Shown piece after piece: positions 1 through 5,885 of a stretch of 8,009 nt of DNA. Origin of the DNA: Candidatus Sulfotelmatobacter sp. (GTDB lineage Bacteria > Acidobacteriota > Terriglobia > Terriglobales > Acidobacteriaceae); NCBI GenBank assembly GCA_030049565.1, contig JASIKQ010000646.1:1-8009 (forward strand), in the 5' to 3' direction. Made by a program: the position numbers and the translations under genes. Each line of letters opens with the position of its first letter. Position 1 is the first letter of the stretch. Under the pieces are notes generated by a model. The model saw nothing but the letters and a program-made list of their open reading frames with translations. It searched no databases and was not told where the DNA came from.

Positions 1-42
1 TCCGTACCTTGATTCTACGGCCGCTGTCGCGTACAGTTTGAA

Positions 43-57
43 GGAACAGAGTGTTCC
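43..57. promoter_or_regulatory. Short perfect palindrome upstream of ccmE
   Basis: GGAACA (43-48) and TGTTCC (52-57) form a 6-bp inverted repeat around a 3-base spacer, ending 14 bases before the preferred ccmE ATG at 72. The position would suit an operator or a small hairpin in the leader. No known regulator site is recognised, and a 6-bp arm can arise by chance. Confidence 0.2.
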
Positions 58-71
58 GGTGGGGTGTCTCC

Positions 72-548
72 ATGTCTAGCCAGGCGAAAACCTATCTTAA
101 ATTTGGCTCGGCGACAGTTGTAATTCTGTTGCTGCTCGGTTATCTCGCGTACACCGGCGTGCAGGATAGCAAATCGTATTACGTCACCATCAGCGAACTG
201 CACAAGATGGGCAACAGCGCCTACAGCAAGCGCCTGCGCGTCGCGGGCAACGTGCAGCCCGGTTCGATCAAGCGCACGGGAACCCACGTACAGTTCGTGC
301 TGATCGAGCAGGATCAGTTGCTGGCCGTCGATTACACCGGGACCGAGGCCCCTCCCGACACATTCAAGGACGATTCCCAAGCCCTTGCCGATGGCAGCTT
401 TGGCCATGACGGCGTTTTTCACGCCAAGCAGTTGCAGGCCAAGTGCGCGTCGAAGTACGCGCCGCAACCGGGAACGAATGGCGTTCCTGCCAGTACTCCG
501 CCCAAAAACATGACCCAGGTGCAACAGCCTGCCGCGGTTGCGAATTGA
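72..548 (+). CDS. ccmE: Cytochrome c-type biogenesis protein CcmE, CXXXY (System I*) variant
   Basis: Haem chaperone of cytochrome c maturation System I. It is anchored in the cytoplasmic membrane and binds haem covalently on its outer face before passing it to the haem lyase. The 158-residue product has a short basic N-terminus, one membrane segment (about residues 13-30), a beta-barrel (OB-fold) domain (about 35-122) with the family-typical RLRVAGNV stretch, and a flexible Pro/Gln-rich tail. The haem-attachment position reads AKCASKY: C125 followed by Y129, where most CcmE proteins have HxxxY. This Cys form is known from archaea and some bacteria such as Desulfovibrio. ATG at 72 is preferred because the protein then begins just before the anchor; GGTGGGG (58-64) is a weak ribosome site. 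An in-frame GTG at 51, with AAGGA at 41-45, would add seven residues. The gene is separated from ccmABCD by an unrelated gene. Confidence 0.93.
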   Translation: MSSQAKTYLKFGSATVVILLLLGYLAYTGVQDSKSYYVTISELHKMGNSAYSKRLRVAGNVQPGSIKRTGTHVQFVLIEQDQLLAVDYTGTEAPPDTFKDDSQALADGSFGHDGVFHAKQLQAKCASKYAPQPGTNGVPASTPPKNMTQVQQPAAVAN

Positions 549-885
549 ATCGACGAATCCCGTCAAGTGTCGCCCGAATCAGGTTTCTTCCATAATCGCG
601 ATAGCGGGCTTCGGGACGGCTTATTTTCAGATTGACTTCCTTAATCGCTCGGGAATAGGCTGTGGGCGAGTCATCTCTAAGACTCAGATCCCAGGTAGTT
701 TCAGACCACAGGTAGCAATCAGACAGCACTTTCTCCCGGCAGATTTCCAACGAGTGTATCTGCACGCTCCCATCAAGCTGCCGTAACAGCTTCCGCTTCT
801 TTGGGAGTCCTTGCCGAGAACCGTAATCACGTTTTCCAGGTTGTTCAAGAGATACGGGATATCAAAATCACTGTGGAGGAAAATC
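549..885. other. Gap between ccmE and beta-helix gene, no convincing gene
   Basis: These 337 bases are visibly less GC-rich than the flanking genes. No tRNA, riboswitch or clear T-tract terminator was found. One minus-strand reading frame is open from about 862 leftwards across the whole gap and into the ccmE 3' end. It has no good start codon with a ribosome site and no recognised product. The right end carries the ribosome site (GGAGGA, 875-880) of the next gene. A promoter for that gene is expected here, but no convincing -35/-10 pair is visible. Confidence 0.4.
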
Positions 886-2181
886 ATGAAAATGAATCTA
901 GCATGTTGGGTTCTGGCCGCTGGTTTGCTTCTGGCGGCTTCGCCGACGTTTGCGACTACCCTCGCGGTGGGAGGATGCGAGCCGCATTACACCAATTTCT
1001 CGACCATTCAGTCCGCCGTAAATGCTGCCCCGCTTTCTGGAACCACGACGATCTACGTTTGCCCCGGTACTTACCCCGAGCAGGTCCAGATTATTGGGAA
1101 GAACGTAATCCTGAAGGGGGTGGCTAGCGTGACCTCAGACGCCGCGATTATTACGCCTCCGGCGGGAGGCTTGGTCGCAAATGCAACCAGTACCTTCGGT
1201 GGGCCGGCAATTGAGGCGATGGTGCTGGTGCAGAACGCGACCGCTACCGTCGAGGACCTAACCATGGACGGCACCAATAATGACACCGTCTGCGGCCAGG
1301 ATCCCATTGGGATTTTCTATCAAAACGCCGACGGGACCGTCACGCGGAACAACGTTCTCCACGTTCAGGTCATCAACGGTTTTGGCTGCCAGGGCGGCCT
1401 GGGCATTTACGTGGAGAGCGGCACGACAAGCGTCCCTCCCAATCCGTCGCCTGCGGGCAACTCCACGGTGACCATCAGCTACAACAACGTGCACGACTAT
1501 GACAAGAACGGAATCACAGCCAATGGCACCCCAACCGCAGAGACGAGCAACGTAAATGTGACTGTCGAACACAACACAGTCATGGGAGCCGGGGCGGTGA
1601 ACGACAATGCTCAAAACGGAATCCAGTTGTATGGAGCGAACGGCAGCGTCACGAGCAACACGATAGATGGAAATTGGTATACCGTGGGCTCATATGCCGC
1701 AACTGGCGTATTGGTCATTGAATCCTACGCCCCCACAATCACAAGCAACACCATCAGCAACAGTAACGTCGGGGTCTACTTAGAAAGCATAAACGCCGGC
1801 GATACTGACAACGCGACCGTAACCAGTAACGCGATTACGGCGACTCACATATACGACGGAATCGTGCTGTGTGCCAACCTCTCGACCGCGAGAAGCAACA
1901 CCATTAACGTTGCGGATGAGTCTGGCGTGAACGTGGCTGCCGGGTGCGGTGACGCTTTACCCACCGACACGGTTTCAAGCAACACAATCAATGGGGCCTG
2001 CGCAGGCGTGCTGATCGACCCGCCGGCGACTGCCACTCCTAACGGTACCTACTACAACGTGATTACTCAGGTGTTGACATCAAATACCGATACCTGCGCG
2101 ACCCCGCTAATCAAGAAGCAGGGCTTAGCAAGGCCGCACAGCCCGGCGGCCAGTCCCGCAAGAAGAAGGTTAACCCAGTAA
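886..2181 (+). CDS. Exported right-handed parallel beta-helix repeat protein
   Basis: The 431-residue product has a classical signal peptide (MKMN, a hydrophobic core at residues 5-19, likely cleavage after TFA at 23), so it is exported. Residues 38-70 (FSTIQSAVNAA...IYVCPGTYPEQV) match the opening of pectinesterase/pectate-lyase-like beta-helix proteins. The rest consists of irregular short coils with recurring SNTI/SNAI asparagine-ladder motifs near residues 257, 287, 314, 337 and 366, as expected of a right-handed beta-helix. Six or more cysteines lie in the mature part. The C-terminus (about 410-431) is basic and Ser/Pro/Ala-rich. No catalytic residues can be assigned, so the substrate is unknown; a carbohydrate or cell-surface role is only an inference. 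ATG at 886 is chosen over an upstream TTG at 811 because it has GGAGGA (875-880) at good spacing and starts directly at the signal peptide. The gene interrupts the ccm set and looks functionally unrelated. Confidence 0.85.
   Translation: MKMNLACWVLAAGLLLAASPTFATTLAVGGCEPHYTNFSTIQSAVNAAPLSGTTTIYVCPGTYPEQVQIIGKNVILKGVASVTSDAAIITPPAGGLVANATSTFGGPAIEAMVLVQNATATVEDLTMDGTNNDTVCGQDPIGIFYQNADGTVTRNNVLHVQVINGFGCQGGLGIYVESGTTSVPPNPSPAGNSTVTISYNNVHDYDKNGITANGTPTAETSNVNVTVEHNTVMGAGAVNDNAQNGIQLYGANGSVTSNTIDGNWYTVGSYAATGVLVIESYAPTITSNTISNSNVGVYLESINAGDTDNATVTSNAITATHIYDGIVLCANLSTARSNTINVADESGVNVAAGCGDALPTDTVSSNTINGACAGVLIDPPATATPNGTYYNVITQVLTSNTDTCATPLIKKQGLARPHSPAASPARRRLTQ
1654..1988 (+). repeat. Coding repeat AGCAACACNAT in the beta-helix gene
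   Basis: The 11-mer AGCAACACNAT occurs at 1654, 1744, 1894 and 1978, each encoding the SNTI turn of a beta-helix coil. The spacings (90, 150 and 84 bases) are all multiples of three. They probably reflect one to two helix coils rather than a mobile repeat. Confidence 0.6.
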
Positions 2182-2197
2182 AGTGGCCCGACATCGT

Positions 2198-2225
2198 GCC
2201 GGGGTCCGGCTAACCGGCCCCCGGC
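2198..2225 (+). terminator. GC-rich hairpin after the beta-helix gene
   Basis: Bases 2198-2209 pair with 2214-2225 around a CTAA loop. This is a 12-bp stem with one T/C mismatch (2205/2218), extended by a T-A pair at 2197/2226. It begins 17 bases after the stop of the beta-helix gene, a typical terminator position. No T-run follows (ATATATTC), so it may be a weak terminator, a transcript-stabilising hairpin or a repeat. It lies between the beta-helix gene and ccmA and could partly isolate the two transcripts. Confidence 0.5.
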
Positions 2226-2344
2226 ATATATTCACCAATGGCGCCTTGGTTCAGGAGTGCCCCGTTCGCGTTGACTCCCTCGGCTCCCTGGCTTTGCAAA
2301 AACTCCTCGAAATCCTTAGATTCGATGCTGTGGCTGCTGGAAAC
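2210..2344 (-). pseudogene. Possible minus-strand gene remnant, unrecognised
   Basis: Read on the minus strand, this 45-codon stretch is stop-bounded (TAG at 2347-2345 and TAG at 2212-2210). It has a strongly coding-like composition: G/A-rich first codon positions, GC-rich third positions, and natural-looking stretches such as KDFEEFLQSQ and GALLNQGAIGEYMPGAG. There is no start codon near its beginning, so if it was ever coding, only a C-terminal piece remains. It could equally be a chance open frame. The family is not recognised. Confidence 0.2.
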
Positions 2345-2367
2345 CTAACTCCTCTCGAGCCTCGGCC

Positions 2368-3066
2368 GTGAGCTCCTCCGCGATTGCGCCCGCTGGCCTA
2401 TCAGCCGTCAGTCTCAGCAACGTCATCAAGCAGTTTGGCCGGTTTGCGGCGCTGCGCGGCGTGAACGCCGACTTCGAAGCAGGCAGATTTCACGTGATCC
2501 TCGGTGACAACGGGGCAGGGAAGACTACGCTGTTGCGTGCGCTGGCGGGATTGGCGCATCCCACGCGAGGCACGGTTTCGATTCTCGGCAAGCCTCCGCA
2601 TGAGGTCTGCCATGAGATCGGCTACATGGCGCATCCGTCGCTGCTCTACGACGAGATGAGTGGCATGGAGAACCTGCGCTACGTTGCGCGGCTGTACGGC
2701 ATTAGCGGCGATGACCGCTGCCGGTGGGTGATCGGCGACGTGGGACTCGATCCCGACTTGTCCCGGCCCGTGGGACAGTACTCGCAGGGTATGCGGCAGC
2801 GCATGTCGCTGGCGCGGGCGATTCTGCACGACCCGAAAATCCTGTTACTCGATGAGCCGTTTTCTAACGTTGACGTGCACTCGGCACGCGAAATGGTCAG
2901 CTTGCTCAAAACGATGCGTGACTCGGGCAAGACGATTTTTTTGGTCACCCATCAGGCCCCGCTGCTCGATGGCGTGGCCGATGAATTTGTATGGATGCAG
3001 GCGGGGCAGATCATAAATCGCACCCCGCATTTTGATGCGCGGACTACCCCGGCGAAACAACCATGA
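2368..3066 (+). CDS. ccmA: Haem exporter ATP-binding protein CcmA
   Basis: ATPase subunit of the CcmAB(C) ABC complex. ATP hydrolysis on the cytoplasmic side drives release of haem-loaded CcmE from CcmC/D. The 232-residue product is full length and has all nucleotide-binding motifs in order: Walker A GDNGAGKTT (46-54), a Q-loop region with His at the usual Gln place (GYMAHP, 85-90), ABC signature YSQGMRQRM (138-146), Walker B ILLLDEP (158-164) with catalytic E163, D-loop SNVD (166-169) and switch His H195. The GTG at 2368 is the only workable start: the first Met is at residue 87, an in-frame stop lies at 2317, and no ATG/GTG/TTG lies between. No clear Shine-Dalgarno precedes it. The stop overlaps the ccmB start as ATGA (3063-3066), suggesting coupled translation and equal dosage. 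Confidence 0.94.
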   Translation: MSSSAIAPAGLSAVSLSNVIKQFGRFAALRGVNADFEAGRFHVILGDNGAGKTTLLRALAGLAHPTRGTVSILGKPPHEVCHEIGYMAHPSLLYDEMSGMENLRYVARLYGISGDDRCRWVIGDVGLDPDLSRPVGQYSQGMRQRMSLARAILHDPKILLLDEPFSNVDVHSAREMVSLLKTMRDSGKTIFLVTHQAPLLDGVADEFVWMQAGQIINRTPHFDARTTPAKQP

Positions 3067-3737
3067 GCTTCTGGTCGATCACGCTGGCCACTCTCGCCAA
3101 AGACATCCGCCTCGAGTGGCGCTCGAAGGACGCGCTCAATGCCATGCTGTTTTTCTCGCTGCTGGTGGTGGTGATCTTCGTGTTTTCGTTTGATCCGTTG
3201 GCTGAAGAATCGCGCCATATCGTCGGTGGTCTCGTCTGGGTCGCGTTCTTATTTGCCGCGGTGGTGGCTCTTAATCAAACCTGGGCGCGCGAGTTGCGCA
3301 ATCAGGTGCTCGACGGATACCGCGTGTCTCCGGCGCCGGCGACGGCGCTGTTTCTCGCGAAGGTGCTGGGCAATTTTATTTTTGTCAGCGTTCTCGAAGC
3401 TCTGATGGCGCCTCTGTTCGTTATCTTCTATAACCTGCACGTGCTGGGCCCGGCGTGGCAGTTGATTCCCGTGGCGCTGCTCGGAACCTGGGCGCTGGTG
3501 GTAAATGGAACGTTTTTCGCTGCCATGTCCTTGCGAACCCGCAGCCGCGAATTGATGCTGCCGTTGCTCCTGTTTCCAGTTTCCATTCCTGCCGTCCTCG
3601 GCATGGTTGCGGCGACAACGAATATTCTTACCGGCGAGAACTCGGCTCACTTCTACATCGTGTTGCTTCTCACTTATGATGTAGTGTTTACTACTGCTTG
3701 TCTGGGGTTGTTTGAAACGGTGTTGCAGGCGGAATAG
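3063..3737 (+). CDS. ccmB: Haem exporter membrane protein CcmB
   Basis: Integral membrane partner of CcmA in the ABC complex that frees holo-CcmE. The 224-residue length is normal for the family. It shows the CcmB N-terminal amphipathic segment (LAKDIRLEWRSKDALNAM, 11-28), then about six membrane helices (near 28-43, 53-71, 103-124, 131-152, 165-184, 197-217). The family-typical cytoplasmic loop (NQTWARELRNQVLDGYRVSP, 71-90) is the likely coupling surface for CcmA. The start overlaps the end of ccmA by four bases with no strong ribosome site, so translation probably depends on re-initiation after ccmA. A structured non-coding spacer follows before ccmC. Confidence 0.93.
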   Translation: MSFWSITLATLAKDIRLEWRSKDALNAMLFFSLLVVVIFVFSFDPLAEESRHIVGGLVWVAFLFAAVVALNQTWARELRNQVLDGYRVSPAPATALFLAKVLGNFIFVSVLEALMAPLFVIFYNLHVLGPAWQLIPVALLGTWALVVNGTFFAAMSLRTRSRELMLPLLLFPVSIPAVLGMVAATTNILTGENSAHFYIVLLLTYDVVFTTACLGLFETVLQAE

Positions 3738-3740
3738 GAT

Positions 3741-3839
3741 GCGAGCCGAACGCGCCTCTTCGCGGCGCACAGGACGCGCCACTTTGCGCGGCTCGCCCAG
3801 GTTCCTCGCTGCGCAAAAGAGGCTTGCTCGGAATGACAT
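3741..3839. repeat. Structured GC-rich palindromic spacer (REP-like) between ccmB and ccmC
   Basis: This spacer is dense in inverted repeats. GCGAGCC (3741-3747) pairs with GGCTCGC (3790-3796), GCGC (3752-3755) with GCGC (3786-3789), and GGCGC (3764-3768) with GCGCC (3776-3780). Together they give one long imperfect hairpin. A competing pairing is GCCTCTT (3754-3760) with AAGAGGC (3817-3823), flanked by CGAGC/GCTCG (3742-3746/3826-3830). The right part (TTCCTCGCTGCGC...GCTCGGAATGACAT) resembles intergenic palindromic repeats common in bacterial genomes that end in GGAATGACA. It runs into the ccmC start codon. It might trim or attenuate the transcript between ccmB and ccmC. Confidence 0.45.
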
Positions 3840-4753
3840 CTAAGTTATTTCCCATCCTGGCGGTTCTGACCGCGATCTTCCTCGCCTACGCTTTCTACCT
3901 GGCGATGTTTATCGCGCCCACTGACGCGTTGCAGGGCGACGTCTATCGAATCATTTATTATCATGTGCCGTCGGCATGGACGGCTTTTCTGCTGTTCTTC
4001 ATCAACTTTGTCGCTTCCGTGCAGTTTCTTGCCAACGCCAAGCCCTCGACGAAACGCGTAGTGAATTGGATTGTGATTGTCGTGGGCATCATCGGTTTCA
4101 TCGCGCCCTTCTTTCCGCAGGTAAAGGCACAACTGCCGACGGGGATGTACCCCAGTTCGGTGGCCACGACCGCGCTGATCATCGTTGGGCTTTATTTTCT
4201 TGTTGGAAAACTTTTTCCCGGTCAAAAGCTCGACATGCTGGCGCTGACCGCGGCTGAAGTAGGCGTGGTCTTCTGCACCGTGGTTTTAGTGACCGGCCCT
4301 ATCTGGGCGCGGCCGGTGTGGGGCATCTGGTGGGCGCCGGGAGATATTCGCCTCACATCCACGCTGGTGCTATGGCTCATCTATGTAAGCTACCTGGTTT
4401 TGCGGCGGTTTTCCGATAGCGCCCAGACGCAGAAGCTCGCCGCTGTGCTCGCCGTCTTCGGCGCGCTCGATGTGCCGCAGGTTTATTTTTCCATCTGGTT
4501 CTTCCGCACCCAGCATCCGCAGCCGGTGATCGGCGGCGGGGGATCGATCGATCCGCGGATGTTGCATGTTCTTCTGCTCAGTTGGATGGCGTTCCTCTGC
4601 TTCGCATCCCTGATTTGCTGGTCGCGCTACAACCTGGAAAGGCTGCGGCGCGAAGTGGATGAAGCGGAGGCGCTAGAATCTTTGAATGGTTCTGGGCTGC
4701 CTGCCGGGTCGAATGCCTCAACAAGAATTCCTGTAAGCCGGAGTACAAAATGA
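3833..4753 (+). CDS. ccmC: Haem-handling protein CcmC, enlarged and with altered WWD motif
   Basis: Integral membrane protein of the CcmC/HemA-type (WWD) haem-handling family that loads haem onto CcmE outside the membrane. The expected haem-ligand histidines are present: H44 in YYHVPSAW and H228 in FRTQHPQP. Family landmarks AAEVGVVFC and GPIWARPVWG are also present. The tryptophan-rich segment reads WGIWWAPGDIRLTS (163-176), where typical CcmC has WGTWWxWDARLTS. The third Trp is lost and one residue is added before the Asp (D171). The protein is 306 residues against about 240 usually. Extra sequence at about 70-132 contains two additional hydrophobic helices (77-94, 108-128), giving eight predicted helices instead of six, and there is a 40-residue C-terminal tail. 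ATG at 3833 is chosen, with AGAGG at 3818-3822; a TTG at 3824 is the alternative. The stop overlaps ccmD as ATGA. Confidence 0.9.
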   Translation: MTSKLFPILAVLTAIFLAYAFYLAMFIAPTDALQGDVYRIIYYHVPSAWTAFLLFFINFVASVQFLANAKPSTKRVVNWIVIVVGIIGFIAPFFPQVKAQLPTGMYPSSVATTALIIVGLYFLVGKLFPGQKLDMLALTAAEVGVVFCTVVLVTGPIWARPVWGIWWAPGDIRLTSTLVLWLIYVSYLVLRRFSDSAQTQKLAAVLAVFGALDVPQVYFSIWFFRTQHPQPVIGGGGSIDPRMLHVLLLSWMAFLCFASLICWSRYNLERLRREVDEAEALESLNGSGLPAGSNASTRIPVSRSTK

Positions 4754-4875
4754 ATTCGGTGAAATTCCTTTACGCCGCCTACACTGCGACCTGGCTGATT
4801 CACGTGTTTTATATAGGAACGCTGGTCCGGCGTTACGCCCGCCTGCGAGAGCGGCAGAAGGAATTGGGAAAGTAG
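4750..4875 (+). CDS. ccmD: Small haem exporter accessory protein CcmD
   Basis: A 41-residue membrane peptide recognised by position and layout. It has a short N-terminus with FLYAAYTATW, one membrane helix (about residues 6-24), then a basic Arg/Glu/Gln-rich cytoplasmic tail (RRYARLRERQKELGK). This is the standard CcmD plan. CcmD binds CcmC and CcmE and helps release haem-bound CcmE from the CcmABCD complex. The ATG at 4750 overlaps the ccmC stop (ATGA, 4750-4753), and GGAG at 4740-4743 sits six bases upstream, supporting the start and coupled translation. It is easily missed because of its length. No further ccm gene follows, and the next gene points the other way. Confidence 0.88.
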   Translation: MNSVKFLYAAYTATWLIHVFYIGTLVRRYARLRERQKELGK

Positions 4876-4901
4876 GCAGCCCCCGCGCGATGGCCGCAAT
4901 C

Positions 4902-4920
4902 CTCTGAAGCAGAGAGTAAT
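4902..4920. other. Small hairpin in the ccmD/PilZ convergent gap
   Basis: Within the 92-base convergent gap (4876-4967), CTCTG and CAGAG form a 5-bp stem around AAG. There is no T-run on either strand, so a terminator role is weakly supported. Nothing else is seen in this gap. Confidence 0.15.
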
Positions 4921-4967
4921 CCGCGGCTAGAAATCCCACGGTAATCGCGAGCGCCAAGTGCTGCTTT

Positions 4968-5360
4968 TCAGTTCGTGATTTCCCGCGTCAGCGCATCCAG
5001 AAAATCCGAGCTGCCGGTCGATTTAAGGAATTGATAGTCTTCGATCACAGCCGCGGTTCCGGTGCGTGCGGAGGGTAGCGGCGCTTCTACGCGGATAACG
5101 CGCGCTGTAAAGCGCACGCGCACCGCGTCCGTCAGCGTGATATGGGGCGGGAAGGTCAGCGTGACTTCGCAGCGTGTGCCGGTTGAGACCGGCTGGTTCA
5201 GGTAGAAGAAGACGCCGCGGGCGCTCACATTCTGGGTTTCGGTGTGGAATTCGTTTTCTGCGTCGAGGCGGACGATAGCGGGAAGGCGCATATCAAAGCG
5301 CCGCATCATCCGCCGTTCCTCAGAGCCCGGTTGCATCCCCTGCGTCGTTTGCAAGAACAT
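4968..5360 (-). CDS. Single-domain PilZ protein, likely c-di-GMP receptor
   Basis: A 130-residue cytoplasmic protein made almost entirely of one PilZ domain, the c-di-GMP-binding fold. Both ligand motifs are intact: RxxxR (R21-FDM-R25) and NxSxxG (N44-VSAR-G49). Beta-strand segments follow (VFFYLNQ, RCEVTLTFP, VRFTARVIRVE) in the normal order. There is no output domain, so it would act by binding partner proteins. Which process it controls (motility, surface matrix, secretion) cannot be told here. The ATG at 5360 has only a weak TTAAGA upstream. ATG codons at residues 18-19 (5309, 5306) are a good alternative because GAGGA lies about seven to eight bases upstream of 5309, giving a 113-residue protein that begins at the RxxxR motif. 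The gene converges on ccmD with a 92-base gap and is probably transcribed alone. Confidence 0.86.
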   Translation of the reverse strand: MFLQTTQGMQPGSEERRMMRRFDMRLPAIVRLDAENEFHTETQNVSARGVFFYLNQPVSTGTRCEVTLTFPPHITLTDAVRVRFTARVIRVEAPLPSARTGTAAVIEDYQFLKSTGSSDFLDALTREITN

Positions 5361-5871
5361 TCTTAACGATGATTCCGCAACAACTAATTATGACGACTGA
5401 TAGGGAACAAATTCACAGCTGGGAGAGATTCAGGCCCTCCGCCCCATTCGGCAGGCGCTTACTACCATCAATTTATAGATTTGTTGGCTGTTTGCAAGAG
5501 CAAAAAGACTCTGGGAGTTGACTCGATAACATCCGAGGGCAAAGCTGCAATCTGCTTCATCCACTTTCGTGCCATGCGCGGCATCTTTTCCGTACCGGCG
5601 ATGCATCACACATCCCCAAGCGAGCTTGCTGCGCACCCAGGGCTTCTGCGCAACCTTGCCCATGAGATCCCGATGACAAAAGCAAAAGCAACTTCGCGAG
5701 GTTGGAACGGAAAAGCTTTCGTCCTTGGCTTGACTTGGCTAACCATCGGATGTTTAAGTAGTTGTTTGTTTTCCGCCAGTTCAAAATGACAACTCAGCGG
5801 GCGGCGTTGCCGGAGCCGGGTTCGGCCTCGCTCGCGCCGCTTCTACTCTCTCCAAACGACGTGCGCGACTC
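5361..5871. other. Divergent intergenic region, no convincing gene
   Basis: About 510 bases separate the divergent PilZ and propeller genes, so promoters for both should lie here. An AT-rich patch near 5385-5410 (minus strand CATAAT followed by TAG) could hold a -10 for the PilZ gene, but no matching -35 is clear. Several short open frames occur on both strands, including a plus-strand one ending at 5789 whose last 38 codons encode a hydrophobic peptide. None has both a ribosome site and a recognisable product. No tRNA, known riboswitch, IS end or large repeat is seen. Confidence 0.4.
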
Positions 5872-5877
5872 GGAGGA
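5872..5877 (+). promoter_or_regulatory. Ribosome binding site of the propeller gene
   Basis: GGAGGA sits eight bases before ATG 5886 and is the strongest Shine-Dalgarno near this gene. It decides the start over the second ATG, two codons later at 5892. Confidence 0.7.
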
Positions 5878-5885
5878 ACAGCGTA

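Noticed and set aside
811..885. Upstream TTG extension of the beta-helix gene
   Set aside because: It would place 25 charged residues before a classical signal peptide; ATG 886 has GGAGGA at correct spacing.
2183..2371. Plus-strand 62-codon frame starting at GTG 2183 and overlapping the ccmA GTG
   Set aside because: The GTGA overlap is suggestive of coupling, but there is no ribosome site, the frame runs through the 2198-2225 hairpin, and the product is not recognisable. The minus strand looks more coding-like.
3249..3839. 196-codon minus-strand frame opposite ccmB
   Set aside because: Arg/Gln/His-rich composition typical of an antisense shadow of a membrane-protein gene; ccmB on the plus strand is unambiguous.
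5430..5663. Minus-strand 77-codon frame in the intergenic region
   Set aside because: No recognisable domain and no supporting start signal; likely a chance frame.
5481..5789. Plus-strand 102-codon frame with a hydrophobic C-terminal 38 residues
   Set aside because: It starts with TTG, has no clear ribosome site, and has no family resemblance. An internal ATG at 5673 also lacks a good ribosome site.
5361..5885. Possible c-di-GMP riboswitch or tRNA upstream of the propeller gene, considered because of the PilZ neighbour
   Set aside because: Conserved core motifs of known c-di-GMP riboswitches and the GTTCGAATC-like T-arm of tRNAs were not found on reading.
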